Source: Chitinophaga pinensis
GTDB taxonomy: Bacteria > Bacteroidota > Bacteroidia > Chitinophagales > UBA10324
DNA: 33,064 nucleotides
Direction of reading: 5' to 3'
Assembly: GCA_945903305.1 (NCBI GenBank)
Contig: CAMDOA010000028.1
Span: 1 to 33,064, forward strand
The position numbers were made by a program, and so were the translations under genes. The notes beneath the pieces are model-generated. The model had not been told where the DNA came from. It saw only the letters and a list, made by a program, of their open reading frames with translations, and did not search any database. Shown here one piece after another: positions 8,094 to 16,558 of the stretch (positions within the stretch are counted from its first letter, which is position 1; every line of letters starts with the position of its first letter).

Positions 8094-10856
8094 TTATTTT
8101 AATAAAGTTACATCTCCCGAATTTTCAACCACCACCCCATCAATAAATTCTATTTTATAATAATAAACATATACACCAACATTCAGATTAACTGATTGGT
8201 AACTTCCATCCCATGATTCACCAGGGTCTGCGGTTTCAAATACCATTTCTCCCCATCTGTCAAATATTTGTAGGGTATAATTTAATATTATTCCACTAAC
8301 CTTTAAATTAAAAACATCGTTCCTTAAATCATTATTGGGAGTAAAGGCAGAAGGCACCCAAACAGTTTCGGGTGGAATAACATTAATGATAATGGATTTT
8401 GAAGAGGAACATCCGTTTGCATCCGTCATTTCTACCTGATAAATTGTGGTATCAGAAGGAGTTGCTGTTGGTGACGAAATGACTCCGCTGTTTAATGTAT
8501 TATCAGGTGTCCATAAATAATTAACTCCACCAGAGGCAATCAGTTGAATAGACTCGCCTCCATAAATTGCAGCACTGTCAATATTAGTGGTTATCCAGGT
8601 TCCTTCATTAACTGTAATGTAGTTGGTATAAGTTACAGTATCAGCAAATCCAATTATATCAAAAATTATTAAGGTAACCGGATATACACCTGCATTAGGG
8701 TAGCAAACATAAGGCGGGTTTTGAATGGTGTTTGAATCGGGTATAGCACCCGGAAATTTCCACAACCATCCGATTGGTGAACCTGCGCTTATAATTGAAT
8801 TAAAACTCACACAATCTCCTTCACAAATAAAATCATCTGACACTGTAAACTGTGCATTCAATAAATTGCAATAGGTTATGATTATATAATTTGTCAGCAA
8901 TAAAGTATCCGCTCCAAAAGGGTTAGTGACAATTACCGATACATCAAAAGTATCGGGCAGCGCATAGCAAATTGGTGGCGGGTTTTGACCACTAAATGTG
9001 CTGGGTGTTCCGCCGGGAAACGACCAATCCCAGGAAGAAGCACCCACACTTTGATTTGAAAATGTAAAACAATCGCCATTACACCCGGTAGTAACTGCTG
9101 AAGAAAATGCGGCAAGTGGCACACAGGTAGAAACAGTAATATAATTACTCAATAGCAGAGTATCTATTCCATAAATATTAGAAACTATTAACTCAACATC
9201 ATATGTACCGGCACTTGCATAACAAATTTGTGGTGGATTTTGACCTATAAATGTTGAAGGAGTTCCACCCGGAAATGACCATGACCAGGTACTTGCTAAA
9301 ACACTTAAATTGGAAAATGTTACACATTGCGTTGTGCATATTGCTGTCAAGGCAGAATTAAATAAAGCCGTTGGTGGTGTACAGTTACTAACAGTTATAT
9401 ACCCGATTTTTGTAAGTGTGTTAAAATTCACTCCATCATCAACTGTTAACTCAACATCATAAACACCCGGAACATTATAACAAATAAGCGGTGGAAACTG
9501 CCCTATAAAAAATGCCGGAACACCGCCCGGAAACACCCAATTCCAACCCGTAATATTTACGCTTGGAATACTCGCATCAGTAAAGGTGATACAGTCAGGA
9601 CTGCATAATGTGGTATCCGAGGCCGAAAAAATTGCTGTCGGTAATTGACAATTTAGCACCGTAACATAATTTGGAATATATAAAGTATCGGAGCCAAATC
9701 CATTGGTTACAATTAAAGTTACATCATATGTTCCGGCGGTACTGTAATTAATATAAGGCGGAGCTTGTCCTGAAAAAGTAGACGGAGATCCTCCTTGAAA
9801 AGTCCACTCAAAACTGGTAGGTGTTCCTAATGATAAATCTGTAAATAAAATGGAATCGCCTTCGCATATCGGAATATTAGGTGTGCTGAAATCGGCTACG
9901 GCGCTAACACATAAACTAACGATAACTAAATACGAATTACTTACAGCGGGTGTTCCACAATTATCGCTTCCGGTAAGCGTAACTACAAAGCTGCCGTCAT
10001 TGGGAAATAAAACTGTTGGATTTGCAAGAGTTGAAGTGTTTGGCGAACCACCACCACCAAAGTCCCATGACCATACGGTTATTGGACCAAATGAGGTAGA
10101 ACTGTTAAAGGTTACGGAATCACCATTACAAGGCGTTGAAGGGCTCCAGGTAAAATTTGGAAAAAATGATATTGCCTGACTGTAAACTACTATGCTATCA
10201 ATAGCTACCGAAGGGTCAACTCCAAGTCCATTGTTATCATTAATCCAATTAAATCCGATTTTCACATTCGGATTGTTAACTGCAGATGCGGGCAAGGCCA
10301 CATCAAGCATATCCCATTCTCCCTGAGGAATACAGTTTAATGGGGTTTGTAAATTATTAATAATGGTGGTCCATGTTAATCCATCGTAATAAACCAATTC
10401 AAAATAATCTTCATTCACTATACCGCCTGATAAATATTTAAATTTAAGGTAAACAGGATCCCCGGAACAGGAACAATCAATAGTCGGCGACTCAGCTCGT
10501 TTATGAGTCATTGTATTAAATGGTGCACCTCCGGCAAAATAGGCAGCCCCCGGATCAACAATTATTACGGTGGAACCAATATGAAGCGTAGCATTTCCCC
10601 CTGCACCACCCGGACAACTTGTGCCACATTCACCTATTAGATGACCTTCTTCCATGCAACTTACAAACCAAGTGTTTGCATCGGCTCCATTCCCTCCTGT
10701 TGAAGCAACAGTCCATCCATTGTATCCATTTGCTAAAGTTCCCTGAACTGAAGGAGCAGTAAATTCTTCAACCCAGTGCGTAGTTATTTGCGAATTTGCT
10801 TTTTGACCAAAAAGTATTGTACTAAAAACAAAAAAAGTAAAAAGTTTTTTCTTCAT
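8094..10856 (-). CDS. Giant PKD-repeat surface protein with T9SS type B (CHU_C) C-terminus
   Basis: 920 residues. A signal peptide (about 1-23, ends ANSQ) precedes an N-terminal beta-sandwich-like region (about 24-232) rich in Gly and Cys. Six PKD-like repeats follow (about 233-730), then a further Ig-like repeat (about 735-825). The last 90 residues are a gliding-associated C-terminal domain: VWVPSAFTPNNDLRNDVF, IFDRWGEMVFET, WDGSY, GVYVYYYKIEF. Repeats 2-6 share the variant GGxPxxFxGQxPPxICY where classic PKD domains have a shorter loop. This architecture is typical of T9SS-exported adhesins of Bacteroidota; no catalytic domain is visible. Ligand unknown. Confidence 0.9.
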   Translation of the reverse strand: MKKKLFTFFVFSTILFGQKANSQITTHWVEEFTAPSVQGTLANGYNGWTVASTGGNGADANTWFVSCMEEGHLIGECGTSCPGGAGGNATLHIGSTVIIVDPGAAYFAGGAPFNTMTHKRAESPTIDCSCSGDPVYLKFKYLSGGIVNEDYFELVYYDGLTWTTIINNLQTPLNCIPQGEWDMLDVALPASAVNNPNVKIGFNWINDNNGLGVDPSVAIDSIVVYSQAISFFPNFTWSPSTPCNGDSVTFNSSTSFGPITVWSWDFGGGGSPNTSTLANPTVLFPNDGSFVVTLTGSDNCGTPAVSNSYLVIVSLCVSAVADFSTPNIPICEGDSILFTDLSLGTPTSFEWTFQGGSPSTFSGQAPPYINYSTAGTYDVTLIVTNGFGSDTLYIPNYVTVLNCQLPTAIFSASDTTLCSPDCITFTDASIPSVNITGWNWVFPGGVPAFFIGQFPPLICYNVPGVYDVELTVDDGVNFNTLTKIGYITVSNCTPPTALFNSALTAICTTQCVTFSNLSVLASTWSWSFPGGTPSTFIGQNPPQICYASAGTYDVELIVSNIYGIDTLLLSNYITVSTCVPLAAFSSAVTTGCNGDCFTFSNQSVGASSWDWSFPGGTPSTFSGQNPPPICYALPDTFDVSVIVTNPFGADTLLLTNYIIITYCNLLNAQFTVSDDFICEGDCVSFNSIISAGSPIGWLWKFPGAIPDSNTIQNPPYVCYPNAGVYPVTLIIFDIIGFADTVTYTNYITVNEGTWITTNIDSAAIYGGESIQLIASGGVNYLWTPDNTLNSGVISSPTATPSDTTIYQVEMTDANGCSSSKSIIINVIPPETVWVPSAFTPNNDLRNDVFNLKVSGIILNYTLQIFDRWGEMVFETADPGESWDGSYQSVNLNVGVYVYYYKIEFIDGVVVENSGDVTLLK

Positions 10857-10888
10857 TCTAATTACATAAAATTATTCCGCGATAAATA

Positions 10889-10939
10889 TACTCCTGTCAG
10901 TTTAATTCTTAGCAATTCAATTCATTATGAACAGGAGTA
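10889..10939. promoter_or_regulatory. Inverted repeat in a divergent intergenic region
   Basis: TACTCCTGT at 10889-10897 and ACAGGAGTA at 10931-10939 are perfect 9-base inverted copies 33 bases apart. They lie in the 134-base spacer between the divergently transcribed PKD protein and amidohydrolase genes. A two-site operator is possible; a structural or chance origin cannot be excluded. Confidence 0.35.
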
Positions 10940-10990
10940 CAGGCTCATATCTTTATAATTAATATTACATCTTCAACAAAAATAAACCAT

Positions 10991-12178
10991 TTGAAAACTG
11001 AAGTAAAACACCTTGCAGCACAAATTCAACACGAAGTAGTTGCATTTCGCAGACACATTCATTCCAATCCCGAACTATCAAATGAAGAAATAAAAACAGC
11101 AGAATTTATTTCAAAGAAATTAACCGAATGGGAAATTCCTTATACAGCAAAAATTGCCGGCAACGGAATTTGTGTGTTGTTAAAAGGAGAATTAGAAGGT
11201 GAAAAAGTTATTGCTATAAGGGGGGAATTAGATGCATTACCAATTTTTGAAAAAAATGAAGTGCTCTATAAATCATGCAACGATGGTGTGATGCATGCAT
11301 GCGGTCACGATGTGCATTCAGCTGCCTTGCTTGGCACACTTCGCATTCTTCAGCAATTAAAATCACAATGGGGTGGAATCATTAAAGCAATTTTTCAACC
11401 TGCGGAAGAAAAATTACCCGGCGGCGCAAGTGTAATGATTGCCAATGGAATTTTAGAAAATCCAAAACCCGATTGCATTTTGGCGCTTCATGTTTTTCCA
11501 ACATTGGAATTTGGAAAAGTGGGTTTTCGCGAAGGACAGTACATGGCAAGTGCCGATGAAATATATATAACTGTTAAAGGTAAAGGGGGGCACGCAGCCA
11601 TGCCGGGCGAATACAACAATCCGATATTTATTGCTGCGAGATTATTATACGCGTATGAAAATTTAATTGAAGAATTAAAAACTCAGTCAATTCCGACTGT
11701 CATTGCTTTTGGAAAAATTACCGGAGCCGGTGCCACCAATGTGATTCCTGATGAAGTAAAAATCGAAGGCACATTCAGAACCATGGATGAAAACTGGCGA
11801 AAAACAATTCATGAAAAATTAAAATCCATTGCACAAAAAATTGCCGTTGAAACTTCATCAACCATTGAAGTGAAAATTGAAATCGGTTATCCATGTCTTT
11901 ATAATAACCCAACACTGACTACCCGATCAAAAATGGCTGCGGAAGATTTTTTAGGAAAAGAAAATGTGGTTGATATTCCGTTACGAATGACTTCTGATGA
12001 TTTCGCTTTTTATTCTCATGAAATTCCGGGTTGCTATTTCAGGTTAGGTACCAGAAATGAAGAACGCGGAATTATTTCTCCTGTTCACACTGCCACTTTT
12101 GATATTGAAGAAAAAGCATTGGAAACCGCAACCGGAACAATGGCGTGGATTGCATTGCAGCTTTTAAATTCAAAATGA
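10991..12178 (+). CDS. M20-family amidohydrolase (N-acyl amino acid / hippurate hydrolase type)
   Basis: 395 residues, a usual length for M20D enzymes. The dinuclear metal-site motifs are present: MHACGHDVHSAALLG (Cys 104, His 106), QPAEEKLPGGA (Glu 140 region), ALHVF (His 167) and a late PVHTATFD. These enzymes hydrolyse N-acyl groups from amino acids or aminoacyl conjugates in the cytoplasm. No ATG occurs between the upstream in-frame stop at 10928 and the conserved VVAFRRHIHSNPELS region, so translation most likely starts at TTG 10991. There is no signal peptide. The gene stands alone, so the natural substrate cannot be inferred. Confidence 0.88.
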   Translation: MKTEVKHLAAQIQHEVVAFRRHIHSNPELSNEEIKTAEFISKKLTEWEIPYTAKIAGNGICVLLKGELEGEKVIAIRGELDALPIFEKNEVLYKSCNDGVMHACGHDVHSAALLGTLRILQQLKSQWGGIIKAIFQPAEEKLPGGASVMIANGILENPKPDCILALHVFPTLEFGKVGFREGQYMASADEIYITVKGKGGHAAMPGEYNNPIFIAARLLYAYENLIEELKTQSIPTVIAFGKITGAGATNVIPDEVKIEGTFRTMDENWRKTIHEKLKSIAQKIAVETSSTIEVKIEIGYPCLYNNPTLTTRSKMAAEDFLGKENVVDIPLRMTSDDFAFYSHEIPGCYFRLGTRNEERGIISPVHTATFDIEEKALETATGTMAWIALQLLNSK

Positions 12179-12187
12179 TTATTCTCA

Positions 12188-12219
12188 TTAGGTTGCGCAC
12201 ATTCTGACAATTAAATTTG
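12188..12219 (+). promoter_or_regulatory. Bacteroidota-type promoter candidate upstream of cysC
   Basis: TAAATTTG at 12212-12219 is an exact match to the TAnnTTTG -7 element of the primary sigma factor of this phylum. A weak -33 candidate, TTAG at 12188-12191, lies 20 bases upstream (consensus TTTG with 19-21 spacing). Transcription would begin around 12225, giving a leader of only about eight bases before the cysC ATG. Confidence 0.5.
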
Positions 12220-12232
12220 CGGCTCCTAAAAA

Positions 12233-12838
12233 ATGAGTTCAGCCACTAATATTCACCCCATATTTCATCGCATTCTTCAACGCAGCGATAAAGAGCAATT
12301 GCTCCGGCAAACTGCGTGTGTTATCTGGTTAACAGGCTTGAGTGGTTCCGGTAAAAGCACCATTGCCGAAGGGTTGGAAAAAAAATTACATGAAAATAAT
12401 TTTCTGACTCAAATTCTTGATGGCGATAACATTCGTGCAGGAATCAATAGCAATCTTGGTTTCAGTGAAACAGACCGTTTGGAAAATATCCGCCGCATTG
12501 CTGAGGTATCAAAACTATTTTTGAATTGCGGTATAATCACCATCAATTCTTTTGTAAGCCCTACCAGCGAAGTTCGGAAATTGGCAAAGGAAATAATCGG
12601 CGAAAATGATTTCATTGAAATCTATGTCAACTGTCCTTTAGAAATTTGTGAGCAACGGGATGTGAAAGGTCTTTATGCAAAAGCACGCAGAGGAGAAATT
12701 AAAGATTTTACCGGAATCACCGCTCCATTCGAAGCACCTGTTTCACCTTCGCTTGAAGTAAAAAGTAACGAATTAACCATTGAAGAATCGGCTGAGAAAA
12801 TTTTCTCATTCATTCTTCCACTCATCATAAAAAAGTAA
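12233..12838 (+). CDS. cysC: Adenylylsulfate (APS) kinase
   Basis: 201 residues. The P-loop GLSGSGKST is at 35-43, preceded by the conserved VIWLT strand. DGDNIRAGINSNLGFSETDR (about 63-82) and NSFVSP (about 105-110) are APS-kinase signatures covering APS binding and the phospho-serine position. The enzyme phosphorylates adenylyl sulfate to PAPS in the cytoplasm. cysD starts 3 bases after the stop, so the genes are co-transcribed. No APS or PAPS reductase is seen in the window, leaving open whether PAPS feeds assimilation or sulfotransferases. Confidence 0.95.
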   Translation: MSSATNIHPIFHRILQRSDKEQLLRQTACVIWLTGLSGSGKSTIAEGLEKKLHENNFLTQILDGDNIRAGINSNLGFSETDRLENIRRIAEVSKLFLNCGIITINSFVSPTSEVRKLAKEIIGENDFIEIYVNCPLEICEQRDVKGLYAKARRGEIKDFTGITAPFEAPVSPSLEVKSNELTIEESAEKIFSFILPLIIKK

Positions 12839-12841
12839 TTC

Positions 12842-13747
12842 ATGAGAGCATATAATTTAACACACCTGAGAGAATTGGAGTCGGAAAGCATGTTTGTGTT
12901 GCGCGAAGTGGCTGCACAATTTGAACGACCTGTTCTGCTTTTCAGCGGAGGAAAAGATTCCATTGTGGTATCGCACCTTGCACGCAAAGCATTCTGGCCG
13001 GCACCCATACCATTCAAGTTAATGCATGTTGATACCGGACACAATTTTTCTGAAGCAATTGAATACCGTGATTGGTGGGCGAAAGAAATTAACGCCACAT
13101 TGGTGGTTGCATCTGTTCAGGATTCGATAGATAAAGGAAGAGTGGCTGAAGAGAAAGGATATAACGCAAGCCGTAATGTTTTGCAAACAACCACGCTGCT
13201 TGATGCTATTGAAGAAAATAAATTTGATTGCGCAATTGGTGGTGCAAGAAGAGACGAAGAAAAAGCAAGAGCCAAAGAGCGGTTCTTTTCACATCGTGAT
13301 GAATTCGGACAATGGGACCCGAAAAATCAACGGCCTGAGTTATGGAACATATTTAATGGTCGAAAACACATTGGCGAACACTTCCGTGTTTTTCCAATCA
13401 GCAACTGGACTGAGATGGATGTGTGGCAATACATATTGATTGAAAAAATTCCTTTGCCAGGTTTATACTTTACACACAAGCGAAAAGTATTCAACCGAGA
13501 TGGAGTTATCTATTCAATGAGTAATTTTATGAAACTGAAACCCGAAGAAAAAGAAGAAGAAATGATTGTGCGATTCAGAACGGTTGGCGACATGACTTGT
13601 ACAGGTGCTGTACTTTCAGAAGCATCAACTGTTGAAGATATAATTGCTGAAGTAGCTGCTGCACGAACAACCGAAAGAGGATCAAGACAAGATGATAAAC
13701 GCAGCGAAGCCGCAATGGAAGACAGAAAAAAACAAGGATATTTCTGA
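12842..13747 (+). CDS. cysD: Sulfate adenylyltransferase small subunit
   Basis: 301 residues, the usual size. The PP-loop SGGKDS is at 35-40 within the VLLFSGGKDSIVVSHLARKA region. GGARRDEEKARAKERFFS and the C-terminal GSRQDDKRSEAAMEDRKKQG block are strongly conserved in CysD. With CysN it transfers AMP from ATP to sulfate, giving APS. It is tightly linked to cysC upstream; cysN follows 148 bases downstream, an unusually wide gap caused by an inserted repeat. Confidence 0.96.
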   Translation: MRAYNLTHLRELESESMFVLREVAAQFERPVLLFSGGKDSIVVSHLARKAFWPAPIPFKLMHVDTGHNFSEAIEYRDWWAKEINATLVVASVQDSIDKGRVAEEKGYNASRNVLQTTTLLDAIEENKFDCAIGGARRDEEKARAKERFFSHRDEFGQWDPKNQRPELWNIFNGRKHIGEHFRVFPISNWTEMDVWQYILIEKIPLPGLYFTHKRKVFNRDGVIYSMSNFMKLKPEEKEEEMIVRFRTVGDMTCTGAVLSEASTVEDIIAEVAAARTTERGSRQDDKRSEAAMEDRKKQGYF

Positions 13748-13754
13748 TTTGACA

Positions 13755-13831
13755 CTTCGACAAACTCAGTGTGACAGCCTTGTCATCCTGAGTTCAGTGA
13801 GAAAGCATTTGTCATCCTGAGCTTGTCGAAG
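13755..13831. repeat. Interspersed repeat forming an imperfect hairpin between cysD and cysN
   Basis: Left arm 13755-13776 (starts CTTCGACAAACTCAG) and right arm 13810-13831 (TGTCATCCTGAGCTTGTCGA plus AG) are inverted copies matching at 19 of 22 positions. A third partial copy, TGTCATCCTGAGTTCAG, lies between them from 13781. TGTCATCCTGAGCTTGTCGAAG-like repeats are widespread in bacterial intergenic regions. There is no T tract after it, so it is not a standard terminator; an RNA hairpin could still alter cysN expression relative to cysD. Confidence 0.85.
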
Positions 13832-13895
13832 GATGATGATGAGTTTCAAAAAACAGATTTTTAATTATTAAAATTTAATTTCTAATTTTTTTTTA

Positions 13896-15161
13896 ATGAC
13901 CACAAAAAGTTATTTAGATATGGAACTGCTTCGCTTCACAACGGCTGGCAGTGTTGACGATGGAAAAAGCACATTGATTGGAAGACTGCTTTACGATTCG
14001 AAATCAATTTTTCAGGATCAGCTGGAAGCCATTGAGCACACAAGCAAGCAACGCGGCGAGGAAGGAGTAAACCTTGCATTGCTCACTGATGGATTGCGTG
14101 CCGAACGCGAACAGGGAATTACCATTGATGTTGCGTACAGATATTTTGCCACACCAAAACGCAAATTCATTATTGCCGATACTCCCGGCCACATTCAATA
14201 CACACGGAACATGGTTACCGGTGCGAGCACTGCAAACCTTGCAATCATCTTGGTGGATGCACGAAACGGAGTGGTTGAACAAACCCGTCGTCATTCATTC
14301 ATTGCATCGCTGCTCGAGATTCCGCACATTATTGTTTGCATTAACAAAATGGATTTAGTGAACTGGAGCGAAGATGTTTTTGAAACCATAAAATCAGATT
14401 ACACATCATTCGCATCAAAGCTCGATGTTCGTGATATTCATTTCATACCAATCAGTGCATTGAAAGGAGATAATGTGGTGGATCCATCACAAAATATGTT
14501 GTGGTATAATGGCAGCACATTGTTATATCTATTAGAAAATATTCACATTGCTTCTGATGTCAATCACATTGATGCACGGTTTCCGGTTCAATATGTTGTT
14601 CGACCTTACAGCGATAAATATCACGACTACCGCGGCTACGCAGGCAGAGTAGCCGGCGGAATTTTTCGCCCAGGTGACGAAGTGGAAATTTTGCCAAGTG
14701 GTTTCAGTTCAAAAGTAAAAAGCATCGATACTTTCGAAGGGCCACTTGCTGAAGCATTTGCTCCAATGAGTGTATGTATAACTCTTGAAGATGACATTGA
14801 TATCAGCCGTGGTGATATGATTGTTCGGAAAAATAATAAACCTGAAATTAGTCAGGATGTGGATTTAATGATTTGCTGGATGAATGAAAAACCCATGCAA
14901 TTAAATGGCAAGTATGCTTTTAAACACACTACTCGTGAAGCCCGATGTGTAATAAAAGATGTAAAATATAAAATGGACATCAGCACCATGTCTCGTTTGT
15001 CGGATGATAAAAATTTAGGGAAAAATGACATTGGTCGAATAACCATTCGCACTACTATTCCTGTAATGTTCGATAGCTATCGTAAAAACAGAATTACAGG
15101 TTCTATTATTTTAATTGATGAAGCAACCAACGAAACTGTTGGTGCCGGAATGATTGTTTAA
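13896..15161 (+). CDS. cysN: Sulfate adenylyltransferase large (GTPase) subunit
   Basis: 421 residues. The GTPase motifs are complete: G1 GSVDDGKST (18-26), REQGITIDVAYR (switch I), G3 DTPGH (95-99) and G4 NKMD (150-153). EF-Tu-like beta-barrel domains follow (VQYVVRPYSDKYHDYRGYAG onward). GTP hydrolysis by CysN drives APS formation by CysD. The protein ends soon after the second barrel (NETVGAGMIV) with no fused APS kinase, which agrees with the separate cysC. It is the last gene of the cysC-cysD-cysN group. Confidence 0.95.
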   Translation: MTTKSYLDMELLRFTTAGSVDDGKSTLIGRLLYDSKSIFQDQLEAIEHTSKQRGEEGVNLALLTDGLRAEREQGITIDVAYRYFATPKRKFIIADTPGHIQYTRNMVTGASTANLAIILVDARNGVVEQTRRHSFIASLLEIPHIIVCINKMDLVNWSEDVFETIKSDYTSFASKLDVRDIHFIPISALKGDNVVDPSQNMLWYNGSTLLYLLENIHIASDVNHIDARFPVQYVVRPYSDKYHDYRGYAGRVAGGIFRPGDEVEILPSGFSSKVKSIDTFEGPLAEAFAPMSVCITLEDDIDISRGDMIVRKNNKPEISQDVDLMICWMNEKPMQLNGKYAFKHTTREARCVIKDVKYKMDISTMSRLSDDKNLGKNDIGRITIRTTIPVMFDSYRKNRITGSIILIDEATNETVGAGMIV

Positions 15162-15170
15162 CTGGATTGG

Positions 15171-15201
15171 TTAGTGAATGTTAAAAATTAACCTACATTC
15201 G
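15171..15201 (+). promoter_or_regulatory. Weak promoter candidate upstream of the Cys-rich small protein
   Basis: TACATTCG at 15194-15201 matches TAnnTTTG at all but one position, and TTAG at 15171-15174 lies 19 bases upstream. The pair resembles the cysC promoter candidate. Transcription would start a few bases before TTG 15212. Weak evidence in AT-rich DNA. Confidence 0.3.
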
Positions 15202-15211
15202 TAAAACCATT

Positions 15212-15616
15212 TTGAAATCAGCCCATTACATATCAAGAGGAATTGCAGCAGTTTTATTGCTGGTAATGATTCATTCGCATTTATGTGCGGGGCTTTGTGC
15301 ATCGGGTTATTATTCGTGTTGCAGTGATGGAAATGAAATTGCTGATTGTTGCAAAAAGAGTTGCGATGAAAACAAAAATAAAAAACAAGATAGCGGTTGC
15401 CAGAAGGAACACCTTGCATTGTTTGGAACATTCGGGCAGTTTCATTTTATAAAATCAATTAAAGCAAAAATTTTTCAACCATTAGTTTCTCTTTTAAATA
15501 CGGAGAAAAATATTCTGTCTGTTATTTCAACAGAAATTCATTTTGCGTTTAACGGATTTCATCCGCCACCACCGAAAGAGAATATTATTATTCTCAATCA
15601 GAGTTTTCTTATTTGA
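15212..15616 (+). CDS. Small cysteine-rich exported protein of unknown function, possibly metal-related
   Basis: 134 residues from a TTG start. There is no in-frame ATG between the upstream stop (15182) and this TTG. The first internal ATG (15266) would cut the hydrophobic segment at residues 10-28, which reads as a signal peptide or anchor. Eight Cys fall in residues 25-63 (single Cys, then CC pairs at 36-37 and 46-47, then 51 and 63), accompanied by HSH at 21-23. The C-terminus has FHPPPPKE. I do not recognise a named family. The Cys and His density and its position next to copper-type genes suggest metal binding or sensing; this is inference. Confidence 0.65.
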   Translation: MKSAHYISRGIAAVLLLVMIHSHLCAGLCASGYYSCCSDGNEIADCCKKSCDENKNKKQDSGCQKEHLALFGTFGQFHFIKSIKAKIFQPLVSLLNTEKNILSVISTEIHFAFNGFHPPPPKENIIILNQSFLI

Positions 15617-15637
15617 TTTTTATTTCCATTTTTTTCT

Positions 15638-15657
15638 GACAGATATAATTATCTGTC
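15638..15657. promoter_or_regulatory. 20-base palindrome, candidate operator of the metal-handling operon
   Basis: GACAGATATAATTATCTGTC consists of perfect 8-base arms around a TAAT centre. It lies 80 bases before the ATG of the first thioredoxin-like gene. A T-rich run precedes it and none follows, so it does not look like a terminator of the gene upstream. The size and spacing suit a dimeric repressor; no regulator gene is visible nearby. Confidence 0.45.
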
Positions 15658-15737
15658 CGGAATTATTTATGCTAAAGTCAAAATAACAATTTTTCAACCA
15701 TAATAAATTTCAATCATTCAAATTAATTATTTCCAAA

Positions 15738-16511
15738 ATGAAAAAATCAATTTTCTTATCAATTGCCTTGATGTTCGTACTTACGATTTCCAAAGCGCAA
15801 ACCGCCTTTAATTTTACTGCCACTGATTGTGCAAGTGTCAGTCACACTTTATTTACCGAGCTCGATGCAGGAAAAACAATTGTAATGGTTTGGGTAATGC
15901 CTTGCGGCGCTTGCATTGGTTCAGCAGTAGCTGCTTCAAACACCGTTGCTACAATGGGAAATCCAAATGTTGTTTTTTATCTGTTTGATGATGCAGGCGG
16001 AAGTTGCAGCGGTTTGACGAGCTGGTCGTCATCAAACAGCATTAATGCAACTGCCACATTTGATAATGCAGGCAACACCAATGCACAATCAAATTATGGT
16101 TCGGGTGGAATGCCTAAAACTGTTGTTGTTGGTGGTGGAACTTCTCACACTGTTTATTTTGCCGAGAACGGAACGGTTACTACTGCACAACTTCAAGATG
16201 CAATCAATAATTCTCTTTCAGCCATTGCAGCTGTTCCTGATTTCAAAGTGGTTACTACCGAAGTCAATCTGTTTCCAAATCCTGCAACTGCTTCAACCGA
16301 GTTTACATACACTTTGACTAAAGCATCTCAAGTTTCAATTGAGTTGTTCAATACTCTTGGACAAAAAATAATTTCTTCTCCTTCAAAACTTCAGATTGCC
16401 GGACAACAAACTTTCGAAATCAACTCCTCAATTTTAGAGGAAGGAATTTATTTCGTTCAATTGACTGCCAATGGAGAAACAACCACTACCAAGTTCAGTG
16501 TTGTAAAATAA
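15738..16511 (+). CDS. Secreted thioredoxin-like protein with T9SS type A tail (paralogue 1)
   Basis: 257 residues. The signal peptide (1-20, ending SKAQ) precedes a thioredoxin-like domain with a redox motif CGAC at 56-59 (WVMPCGACIG), an extra Cys 31 and a cis-Pro-type strand GGMPKTVVVGG. A type A sorting domain follows from NLFPNPATAS to GIYFVQL. It is predicted to work outside the cell as a thiol-disulfide or metal-binding protein. It heads the tight gene group running to 22277. The next gene is a paralogue whose signal-peptide DNA is almost identical. The thioredoxin fold is judged from motif spacing, so the exact subfamily is uncertain. Confidence 0.8.
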   Translation: MKKSIFLSIALMFVLTISKAQTAFNFTATDCASVSHTLFTELDAGKTIVMVWVMPCGACIGSAVAASNTVATMGNPNVVFYLFDDAGGSCSGLTSWSSSNSINATATFDNAGNTNAQSNYGSGGMPKTVVVGGGTSHTVYFAENGTVTTAQLQDAINNSLSAIAAVPDFKVVTTEVNLFPNPATASTEFTYTLTKASQVSIELFNTLGQKIISSPSKLQIAGQQTFEINSSILEEGIYFVQLTANGETTTTKFSVVK

Positions 16512-16558
16512 TTTTCAGGAAGATTAATCAAACTAAATTTTTTTAATAAAAAAACCAA

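Noticed and set aside
12673-13098. 141-codon minus-strand frame across cysC and cysD
   Set aside because: Overlaps two well-conserved genes in antisense; the translation has no recognisable motif.
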